A stretch of 10,747 nucleotides of DNA. It comes from Lachnospiraceae bacterium (lineage in GTDB: Bacteria; Bacillota; Clostridia; Lachnospirales; Lachnospiraceae). The notes beneath the pieces were generated by a model. The model did not search any database, had not been told where the DNA came from, and was given only the letters and a program-made list of their open reading frames with translations. Location: positions 1 through 10,747 of the forward strand of contig JAJBTR010000133.1 in the NCBI GenBank assembly GCA_020860745.1, in the 5' to 3' direction. This document shows, piece after piece, positions 1 to 6,286 of the stretch. Position 1 is the first letter of the stretch. Each line of letters opens with the position of its first letter. A program made the position numbers and the translations under genes.

Positions 1-134
1 TGTCATGGGGTTTGGTCTTGGATAAAAAGTTCGTGAAACAACCCTGAGATTGAACTATCAAGTGTTGCCTGCGGGCGGTGTTTGTGATAAACTTTAACCG
101 AGAGTTTTATAAAACAAATCAATTCAGGAGGAGG
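1..134 (+). promoter_or_regulatory. Leader upstream of butyrate kinase, possible weak promoter
   Basis: No coding sequence is recognisable: the three forward frames close within the first 50 bases and none of the short ends resembles phosphate butyryltransferase, the usual upstream partner of buk. TTGTGA at 82-87 and TTTTAT at 105-110 are 17 bases apart and could be a weak -35/-10 pair, each matching the sigma-A consensus at four of six positions. The second lies in a perfect 12-base palindrome, GTTTTATAAAAC, at 104-115. A strong Shine-Dalgarno run, AGGAGGAGG, follows at 126-134. The promoter call is an inference from spacing only. The buk transcript might equally start further upstream. Confidence 0.3.
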
Positions 135-140
135 ATGACA

Positions 141-1211
141 ATGTAGAAATTACTTATCTTAAACCCGGGGTCTACATCCACGAAGATTGCTTATTACGAG
201 GATGAAAAGCAGATTTTTGTGGAGAGCATTTCCCATTCAGCGGACGAGATCGCGAAGTATGATCTGATCGTTGACCAGTATGAGTTCAGAAAGGATATGA
301 TTCTGGACGTGCTGAAGGACAAAGGGGTGGTTCTGGAGGATCTGACCGGCATCGTTGCCCGCGGCGGCCTGCTTCCGCCCGTTAAAGCCGGTGCGTATAC
401 CGTAAATGACGACATGGTATGGCAGCTGAAGAATAAGCCGGCGATGGAGCACGCTTCCAATCTGGGCGCGGTGATTGCGGACGCGATCGCGAAACCCCTC
501 GGCATTCCGGCGTTTATCTATGATGGTGTGACCGTGGACGAAATGTGGCCGATCTTAAAGATCACCGGCTTCCAGGAAGTGACGAGAAAGGGCATCGGGC
601 ACAATCTGAATACCCGTGCGGCTGCGATGAAGTACGCCCGCGAGCATGATAAGGCATATAAGGACTGCAAGCTGATCGTGGTTCACCTTGGCGGCGGCAT
701 CTCCGTTACTCTGCAGTACGGCGGAAAAGTGGCTGATATCATCAACGATGAGGACGGTCCGTTTGCACCGGAGCGCTCCGGCAAGCTGCCGATCCAGTCT
801 TTCACCAAGTATTTCGGCAATTCCGGCATGAGCACGAAAGACATGTTGAAAAAGCTGAAATCCCGCGGCGGACTGGTCAATCACCTGGGCGTGAATGACA
901 GCCGTGAGGTGGAGAAGATGATCAAAGACGGCGATGAGCATGCGAAGCTGATTTACGACGCCATGGCGCTGAATGTGGCGCGCTGTGTCGGCGAGGAAGC
1001 AGCGACGGTGGGCGGCGATGTCGAGGGCATCGTGCTGACCGGCGGTATCGCTTACTCCGAGTATTTCACCAACGAGGTGAAGAAGAATGTCGAGTGGATC
1101 GCACCGGTGACCGTATATCCGGGTGAGAACGAGATGGAATCCCTGGCGCTCGGCGGACTCAGAGTGCTGCGCGGTGAGGAAGAGGCAAATACTTTTGTAA
1201 GAGTGGAGTAA
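141..1211 (+). CDS. buk: Butyrate kinase, frame interrupted by TAG at codon 2
   Basis: Butyrate kinase (acetate/butyrate kinase family, ASKHA fold) interconverts butyryl phosphate + ADP and butyrate + ATP in the cytoplasm, the last step of the Ptb-Buk route. Numbered from ATG 141, the frame holds the N-terminal phosphate-binding motif NPGSTSTK at residues 8-15, the glycine-rich HLGGGIS at 182-188 and TGGIAYS from residue 300. It spans 356 codons before TAA, the usual family length. The SD AGGAGGAGG at 126-134 sits six bases before ATG 141. A second ATG at 135 is in the same frame. Codon 2 (144-146) is TAG, so neither ATG can give the full protein. The first later start is GTG 219, which would remove NPGSTSTK and almost certainly activity. 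Identity is secure. Whether the stop is real, a base error or read through is unknown. A terminator follows at 1302-1334. Confidence 0.9.
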
Positions 1212-1257
1212 GCGGATGCAAGGGGTAAATCCCTGAAAAGTGAATGTTTGCAGCTGT

Positions 1258-1273
1258 ATTTGTATAACCAAAT
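1258..1273 (+). promoter_or_regulatory. Possible AraR-like operator
   Basis: ATTTGTATAACCAAAT is an interrupted palindrome (ATTTG/CAAAT). It matches the Bacillus AraR operator form ATTTGTACGTACAAAT at 12 of 16 positions by my comparison. It lies before the arabinose genes but also before the buk terminator, which is an awkward place for control of the kinase promoter. A chance match is quite possible. Confidence 0.2.
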
Positions 1274-1301
1274 CGAAAGCATGGTAGACTATTATACTGT
1301 G

Positions 1302-1334
1302 AGAGAGGTCGTTTTCCGGAGCGGCCTCTTTTTC
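1302..1334 (+). terminator. Intrinsic terminator after buk
   Basis: AGAGGTCG (1304-1311) pairs with CGGCCTCT (1322-1329), with one G-U pair, around a 10-base loop. One or two more weak pairs are possible at the base. Five T residues at 1329-1333 follow on the + strand. This is a classical rho-independent shape, 90 bases after the buk stop. It separates buk from the arabinose block, so the kinase at 1497 probably has its own promoter in 1335-1480. Confidence 0.75.
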
Positions 1335-1496
1335 CATCTTCACAAATTCGGGAAAATGGGTTAAACTGATACCATATGCAGCAGTGTTTGTGAATGAACA
1401 TTTGTAGCTGTTCAGGACAGCCTTTTGCGCTTGCTGCGAAGAGCGTTTGAAAACGTATCATACGAGCATTTTGGAAAAGAAGGGGGTTAAAAGAGC
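1335..1496 (+). promoter_or_regulatory. Probable arabinose-operon leader
   Basis: This stretch between the buk terminator and the kinase start should hold the arabinose promoter, though I cannot place clear -35 and -10 boxes. It carries the second copy of the direct repeat (1390-1411) and a perfect 5+1+5 palindrome, CGTATCATACG, at 1454-1464, which is operator-like. The SD is AAGGGGG-like (about 1480-1486), roughly 10 bases before TTG 1497. Confidence 0.3.
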
Positions 1497-3095
1497 TTGG
1501 ATAAGAAAAAAATGAAAGAGATCATCGCCGCAGGGCAGGCGATTCTGGGCGTGGAACTGGGTTCCACCCGGATTAAGGCAGTGCTGATCGCGCCGGATCA
1601 CACGCCTATTGCGCAGGGAAATCATGAGTGGGAGAATCAGCTGGTGGACGGCATCTGGACTTACTCTCTGGAGGCGGTCTGGGATGGCTTGCGGGATGCG
1701 TATGCCGATCTGGTGCGCAATGTAGAGGCAGAGTATGGCGCGAAGCTGACCCGCCTGGCGGCCATGGGATTCAGCGCTATGATGCACGGGTATCTGGTGT
1801 TTGATAAAAACGATGAGCTTCTCGTGCCTTTCCGGACCTGGCGCAATACGATTACCGAGGAGGCGGCGGAAAAGCTGACAGAGCTTTTTTCCTATAATAT
1901 ACCGCAGCGCTGGAGCATCGCGCATTTGTATCAGGCAATTTTAAATAAAGAAGAGCATGTGAAGAACATTGCCTTCCAGACGACGCTGGCGGGTTATATC
2001 CACTGGCAGCTGACCGGGCAGAAAGTGCTGGGCGTGGGGGAGACTTCGGGCATGTTCCCCATCGATACATCGACGAAGACGTTTGACCGGACGATGGTCG
2101 GGAAGTTTGACGCGCTTGCAGCGGAGGCGGGAATGCCCTGGACGTTTGATGAGATTTATCCGAACGTCCTGGTGGCCGGGGAAGCGGCCGGGGTGTTGAC
2201 GGAAGAGGGAGCCCGGATGCTCGACCCGACCGGGGCGCTTGAGGCGGGAATTCCGCTCTGCCCGCCGGAAGGCGATGTGGGAACCGGTATGGCGGCGACG
2301 AACAGCGTGAAAGTCCGCACAGGAAACGTCTCCGCGGGAACTTCTATTTTCGCTATGGTGGTATTAGAGAAGGAATTGAAAAAAGTGCACAGGGAACTGG
2401 ATCTGGTGACGACGCCGGTCGGCGACCTGGTCGCCATGGTGCACTGCAACAACTGTACTTCCGATCTGAACGCCTGGGTCGGCCTGTTTGGCCAGTTTGC
2501 GGAAGCACTTGGCGTGGATGTGAGTGCAGATCAGCTTTACGGCACGCTTTACAATAAGGCGCTGGAGGGTGATGCGGACTGCGGCGGAGTCCTGGCTTAC
2601 AATTATTATTCCGGCGAGGGAGTCACCGCTTTTGACGAGGGGAGGCCGCTCCTGGTGCGTCTGCCTGACAGCAGATTCAACCTGGCCAATTTTATGCGGG
2701 CGAACCTTTATTCCGCGGCGGCTACGCTGAAAGTCGGGCTTGATATTCTCCTGAAGGAGGAGGGCGTGCAGGTGGATTCCATGCTGGGGCATGGCGGACT
2801 GTTCAAGACAAAAGGCGTAGGGCAGAAGTTTATGGCGGCGGCCATGAACGCTCCGGTGGCAGTGATGGAGACAGCCGGGGAAGGCGGCGCCTGGGGCATT
2901 GCACTTCTGGCGGCTTATCTGGTGAACGGCGAGGGAATGTCTCTGGACGCCTATCTGGAAGACCGTGTCTTTGCAGGCTCAGAGGGGTCTGTGATGGAGC
3001 CGGATGCCGCGGATGTTGCGGGATTTGACGCGTTTCTGGAGAAGTATGTGGCCGGGCTGCCGATCGAGCGTGCCGCGGTAGAATATATGCACTGA
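1497..3095 (+). CDS. FGGY-family carbohydrate kinase, probable L-ribulokinase
   Basis: This 532-residue sugar kinase has the two-domain ASKHA fold of the FGGY family. Its likely job, judged from araD and araA directly downstream, is ATP-dependent phosphorylation of L-ribulose to L-ribulose 5-phosphate in the cytoplasm. Visible motifs are the N-terminal phosphate loop VELGSTRIK (about residues 19-27, with Glu20 where many relatives have Asp), FRTWRNT (Asn117 near where XylB-type kinases carry an Asp), PPEGDVGTG with Asp260 as candidate catalytic base, the ATP-site segment GNVSAGTS, and a glycine-rich GHGGLFK region near residue 431. By overall sequence it is closer to the xylulokinase-like kinases of clostridial arabinose operons than to classical AraB, so I give no symbol. 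The start is TTG 1497 with a G-rich SD. ATG 1512 is an in-frame alternative. D-xylulose as substrate cannot be excluded. It ends with TGA. Confidence 0.85.
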   Translation: MDKKKMKEIIAAGQAILGVELGSTRIKAVLIAPDHTPIAQGNHEWENQLVDGIWTYSLEAVWDGLRDAYADLVRNVEAEYGAKLTRLAAMGFSAMMHGYLVFDKNDELLVPFRTWRNTITEEAAEKLTELFSYNIPQRWSIAHLYQAILNKEEHVKNIAFQTTLAGYIHWQLTGQKVLGVGETSGMFPIDTSTKTFDRTMVGKFDALAAEAGMPWTFDEIYPNVLVAGEAAGVLTEEGARMLDPTGALEAGIPLCPPEGDVGTGMAATNSVKVRTGNVSAGTSIFAMVVLEKELKKVHRELDLVTTPVGDLVAMVHCNNCTSDLNAWVGLFGQFAEALGVDVSADQLYGTLYNKALEGDADCGGVLAYNYYSGEGVTAFDEGRPLLVRLPDSRFNLANFMRANLYSAAATLKVGLDILLKEEGVQVDSMLGHGGLFKTKGVGQKFMAAAMNAPVAVMETAGEGGAWGIALLAAYLVNGEGMSLDAYLEDRVFAGSEGSVMEPDAADVAGFDAFLEKYVAGLPIERAAVEYMH

Positions 3096-3100
3096 AGATG

Positions 3101-3173
3101 TTATTATTCACAGTACATTGGTATCTGAAACGGCTGCTTATGCGCATGTGAGGTGGAGGACTGTGAATAGTAA
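3101..3173 (+). repeat. Long inverted repeat between kinase and araD
   Basis: TTATTATTCACAGT (3101-3114) and ACTGTGAATAGTAA (3160-3173) pair over 14 positions, with one G-U in RNA, around a 45-base loop. The 5' arm starts five bases after the kinase stop and the 3' arm ends before the araD SD. No T-run follows, so it is not a typical terminator. It could be a 3' stabiliser for the kinase message, a processing site or a dispersed intergenic repeat. I see only this copy in the window. Confidence 0.7.
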
Positions 3174-3199
3174 CCAGAGAATAAAAAAAGGAGTATGCT

Positions 3200-3901
3200 A
3201 TGCTGGAACAGTTGAAAAAAGAAGTTTACGAGGCGAATATGCTTCTGCCGAAATACGGTCTGGTTACTTTTACCTGGGGCAATGTCAGCGGTATTGACCG
3301 GGAAAAGGGACTGTTTGTCATCAAGCCCAGCGGGGTGGAATACGACAAGCTGACGCCGGAGGATATGGTTGTCGTTGATCTGGAAGGCAATAAGGTGGAG
3401 GGAAAGTATAATCCCTCTTCTGACACGGCCACGCACATGGTTCTTTACAATCGGTTTCCGAATATTGGAGGGATTGTTCACACGCACTCACCCTGGGCGA
3501 CAAGCTGGGCGCAGGCAGGGCGTGATATCCCATGCTACGGGACGACCCATGCGGATTATATTTACGGGGAGGTTCCCTGTGTCCGCAACCTGACAAAAGA
3601 GGAAATTGACGAAGCTTATGAGTTGAATACCGGCGTTCTCATTGCGGATGCATTTGAGGAGAAAAAGAAGGATTACGAGGCGGTTCCGGCGGTTCTCTGC
3701 AAAAATCACGGACCTTTTACCTGGGGGAAAAATGCGAACAAAGCGGTTCACAATGCGGTAGTCCTGGAGGAGTGCGCGAAGATGGCCGCCCGCTGTGAAC
3801 TGATTAACCCGGAGGTGGAGCCGGCGCCGCAGGAGCTGCAGGATAAGCATTATTACCGGAAGCATGGCGCGAATGCTTATTACGGTCAGGCGTCTCATTA
3901 A
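3200..3901 (+). CDS. araD: L-ribulose-5-phosphate 4-epimerase
   Basis: AraD converts L-ribulose 5-phosphate to D-xylulose 5-phosphate by a zinc-dependent retro-aldol mechanism, feeding arabinose carbon into the pentose phosphate or phosphoketolase routes. The 233 residues match the family's usual length. Zinc ligands are visible as His94 and His96 (VHTH) and His170 (KNHGPF). Asp119 (HADY) and Tyr228 match the catalytic Asp120 and Tyr229 of E. coli AraD with a constant offset of one. The phosphate-binding segments GNVSG (27-31), KPSG (42-45) and SSD (73-75) are present. The start is ATG 3200 after AAAAAAAGGAG. It lies downstream of the kinase, beyond the inverted repeat at 3101-3173, and 141 bases before araA. 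L-fuculose-phosphate aldolase is a paralogue, but the residues and neighbours favour AraD. Confidence 0.95.
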   Translation: MLEQLKKEVYEANMLLPKYGLVTFTWGNVSGIDREKGLFVIKPSGVEYDKLTPEDMVVVDLEGNKVEGKYNPSSDTATHMVLYNRFPNIGGIVHTHSPWATSWAQAGRDIPCYGTTHADYIYGEVPCVRNLTKEEIDEAYELNTGVLIADAFEEKKKDYEAVPAVLCKNHGPFTWGKNANKAVHNAVVLEECAKMAARCELINPEVEPAPQELQDKHYYRKHGANAYYGQASH

Positions 3902-3915
3902 AGAAAGAGTGTGCA

Positions 3916-3956
3916 GCAGCCTGCATATTTACAGCAGGATGCTTTCGGAGGCCGAA
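3916..3956 (+). other. Two small adjacent hairpins between araD and araA
   Basis: GCAGCCTGC (3916-3924) pairs with GCAGGATGC (3934-3942), with one internal mismatch and a 9-base loop. Immediately after it, TTCGG (3944-3948) pairs with CCGAA (3952-3956) around a 3-base loop. No T-run follows, so this is not a good terminator. It may affect mRNA processing or the araD/araA expression ratio. The remaining bases to the araA SD contain no gene I can see. Confidence 0.4.
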
Positions 3957-4042
3957 GAGGTTAATTTCGGCGTAATTTTATCGGTCGTTGTAAAGAAAAC
4001 AGGGAATAGACAGTCGATATGAATGACAGGAGGAATGACAGA

Positions 4043-5536
4043 ATGGAACAGAAAGCATACAAATTCTGGTTTTGTACAGGATCACAGGATTTATACGGGG
4101 ACGAATGCCTGGCTAATGTAGCACAGCATTCCAAAATCATCGTGGAAGCGTTAAATGACAGCGGCATTTTACCGTTTGAAGTAGTGTGGAAGCCGACGCT
4201 GATCACGAATGAGCTGATCCGGAAGACTTTTAACGAGGCGAACATGGATGAGGAGTGCGCAGGTGTGATTACCTGGATGCACACATTTTCACCGGCCAAG
4301 TCCTGGATTCTGGGTCTGCAGGAGTATCGCAAACCGCTGCTTCACCTGCACACGCAGTTTAATGAGGAAATACCGTATGATACCATCGACATGGACTTCA
4401 TGAATGAGAACCAGTCGGCGCACGGCGACCGGGAGTACGGACATATTTTCAGCCGTCTGGGGAAAGAGCGCAAGATTGTGGTGGGCCACTGGAGCGATGT
4501 CAATGTCCAGAAAAAGATTGCTTCCTGGATGCGCACGGCCATCGGCGTGATTGAGAGCAGCCATGTCCGCGTGATGCGTATCGCTGATAATATGAGAAAT
4601 GTGGCTGTCACCGAGGGCGACAAGGTGGAAGCGCAGATTAAGTTTGGCTGGGAAGTGGACACTTATCCGGTAAATGAGATTGCCGCAGAGGTGGAGGCGG
4701 TTCCGCAGAATGCCATCGATGCTCTGGTGGAAGAGTATTATGACAAATATGAGATTCTGTTGGAAGGCCGTGACGAGAAAGAATTCCGCCGTCTTGTCTC
4801 CGTGCAGGCAGGCATTGAGATCGGTTTTGAGAAGTTCCTGACAGAGCGTGATTACCACGCGATCGTGACGCACTTTGGCGATCTGGGCAGCTTAAAGCAG
4901 CTTCCCGGACTGGCGATCCAGAGACTGATGGAAAAAGGATACGGCTTCGGCGGAGAGGGCGACTGGAAGACGGCGGCCATGGTCCGTGTTATGAAAATCA
5001 TGACGCAGGGCATGAAAGATGCGAAAGGAACGTCCTTCTTTGAGGATTACACCTACAATCTGGTACCCGGAAAGGAAGGCATCCTGCAGGCACATATGCT
5101 GGAGGTCTGCCCGACGGTTGCGGACGGCCCGATCAGCATCAAGGCCCAGCCTCTGTCCATGGGAGATCGGGAGGACCCGGCGAGACTGGTATTCACTTCC
5201 AAAACCGGTCCGGGCATCGCGACATCTCTGGTAGACCTCGGGAACCGCTTCCGCCTGATCATCAATACCGTGGACTGCAAGAAGACAGAAAAGCCGATGC
5301 CGAAGCTCCCTGTTGCGACCGCATTCTGGACACCGCAGCCGAGCCTGCAGACCGGTGCGGAAGCCTGGATTCTGGCTGGCGGCGCGCATCACACGGCGTT
5401 CAGCTATGACCTGACGGCGGAGCAGATGGGAGACTGGGCGGAAGCCATGGGAATCGAGGCGGTGTACATCGACAATGATACCACAATCCGGCAGTTTAAG
5501 AATGAACTGAAGTGGAAGTCTCTGTATTTTCGGTAA
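4043..5536 (+). CDS. araA: L-arabinose isomerase
   Basis: AraA isomerises L-arabinose to L-ribulose using a divalent metal, usually Mn2+, the first step of the pathway encoded here. The start is ATG 4043, placed nine bases after AGGAGG (4028-4033). An upstream in-frame ATG at 4019 would put the SD inside the gene and add eight residues not expected in the family. From 4043 the protein is 497 residues, against 500 in E. coli. Metal/catalytic residues appear as Glu305 (GGEGDW), Glu334 (FFEDYTYN), His351 (QAHMLEVCP) and the His449-His450 pair (GGAHHTAFS), matching the E306, E333, H350 and H450 set of E. coli AraA. The N-terminus KFWFCTGSQDLYG is typical. It is the last gene of the arabinose block. 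No terminator is visible before the next gene, 81 bases on, so read-through into the methionine block is possible. Confidence 0.97.
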   Translation: MEQKAYKFWFCTGSQDLYGDECLANVAQHSKIIVEALNDSGILPFEVVWKPTLITNELIRKTFNEANMDEECAGVITWMHTFSPAKSWILGLQEYRKPLLHLHTQFNEEIPYDTIDMDFMNENQSAHGDREYGHIFSRLGKERKIVVGHWSDVNVQKKIASWMRTAIGVIESSHVRVMRIADNMRNVAVTEGDKVEAQIKFGWEVDTYPVNEIAAEVEAVPQNAIDALVEEYYDKYEILLEGRDEKEFRRLVSVQAGIEIGFEKFLTERDYHAIVTHFGDLGSLKQLPGLAIQRLMEKGYGFGGEGDWKTAAMVRVMKIMTQGMKDAKGTSFFEDYTYNLVPGKEGILQAHMLEVCPTVADGPISIKAQPLSMGDREDPARLVFTSKTGPGIATSLVDLGNRFRLIINTVDCKKTEKPMPKLPVATAFWTPQPSLQTGAEAWILAGGAHHTAFSYDLTAEQMGDWAEAMGIEAVYIDNDTTIRQFKNELKWKSLYFR

Positions 5537-5617
5537 TGTGGTTCGATAAAGGAATGAAAATTCGGCAGCCATAGCATATGCAAAGGAAAATCCATTTCGT
5601 AACTGAGGAAATGAATT

Positions 5618-6286
5618 ATGATCGAAGCCCGGATGACTGATTTAAACTACAATGAAATTCTGATATATCTCGGCCACCGCGGGCAGGAGATTACACCGGA
5701 GATTGAAACTCAGATACAGAGATGTATCGCGGAAATAAGGCGCCATGCCGCTCCGCGGCTGGTTTACCGCTTTCTGCCTGTTGATAAAGGATCGATTACA
5801 GGCTTCCCGCTGGAGGGGAATGATATCCGGCAGCTGCTTCAGGATTGTGATGAGGCGGTGCTTTTTGCGGTGACACTGGGATCCGACATAGAGCAGGCGC
5901 TCATGCGCCATGAGGTAACGGATATGGCGGATGCGCTGATCCTGGATGCCTGCGCCAGTGTGGCGGTGGAGAATGTCTGCGACTGCTTTGAGGAGGATGT
6001 CCGGGTACAGTTAAGTCGGGAAAACCGTTACCTGACCAGCCGTTTCAGCCCGGGGTATGGGGATTTACCCCTGGAAACGCAGACGGGAATGTGTGGGATA
6101 CTGAATACTCATCGCAGAATAGGACTGACAGTGACAGAGAATTATATTCTGGTTCCCCGCAAGTCGGTGACCACTGTTATGGGAATTTCCGATAAACCGC
6201 AGAAGCTGCGGAAACGCGGCTGCGAGGATTGTAACATGTTTTTGAACTGTTTATATAGAAAGAAAGGAATTGTATGTCATGAGTAA
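5618..6286 (+). CDS. Free-standing methionine synthase reactivation-domain protein
   Basis: This 222-residue protein corresponds to the C-terminal SAM-binding activation domain of cobalamin-dependent methionine synthase (Met_synt_B12 family), here a separate gene. Its expected role is to help reduce and remethylate MetH whose cob(I)alamin has oxidised, with SAM as methyl donor. The signature RFSPGYGDLP, with Arg142 and Tyr147, matches the RxxxGY SAM-contact motif of E. coli MetH. A Cys-rich tail, Cys202-x2-Cys205-x5-Cys211 plus Cys220, might bind a metal or cluster; that is inference. The start is ATG 5618 with GAGG about nine bases upstream. Its last 8 bases overlap the start of metH, so the two are very likely translationally coupled. 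MetH here lacks this domain, which strongly supports the pairing. Confidence 0.88.
   Translation: MIEARMTDLNYNEILIYLGHRGQEITPEIETQIQRCIAEIRRHAAPRLVYRFLPVDKGSITGFPLEGNDIRQLLQDCDEAVLFAVTLGSDIEQALMRHEVTDMADALILDACASVAVENVCDCFEEDVRVQLSRENRYLTSRFSPGYGDLPLETQTGMCGILNTHRRIGLTVTENYILVPRKSVTTVMGISDKPQKLRKRGCEDCNMFLNCLYRKKGIVCHE

Larger units (their letters stand above)
1240..1411 (+). repeat. Imperfect direct repeat flanking the terminator
   Basis: GTGAATG-TTTGCAGCTGT (1240-1257) recurs as GTGAATG-AACA-TTTGTAGCTGT (1390-1411). The two copies differ by one base and a 4-base insertion. They lie on either side of the buk terminator and both precede the arabinose kinase gene. They may be paired regulator sites, or a small duplication may explain them. 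I recognise no known motif. Confidence 0.35.

Noticed and set aside
1..60. C-terminal end of a phosphate butyryltransferase gene
   Set aside because: All three forward frames end quickly and none of the short peptides resembles the Ptb C-terminus.
555..1343. Long reverse-strand open frame opposite buk
   Set aside because: It is antisense to a conserved kinase, has no recognisable protein motif and arises from the G+C-rich coding strand. The same holds for the other long reverse frames in the window.
3916..3956. Terminator between araD and araA
   Set aside because: The hairpins are not followed by a T-run, and a terminator there would cut araA from its operon.
4019..4042. ATG 4019 as the araA start
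   Set aside because: It would place the AGGAGG ribosome site inside the gene and add eight residues. ATG 4043 has correct SD spacing and the family N-terminus.
6270..6278. TTG 6270 as the metH start
   Set aside because: It lies within the SD spacing region. ATG 6279 has AAAGGA at the right distance and gives the expected N-terminus.
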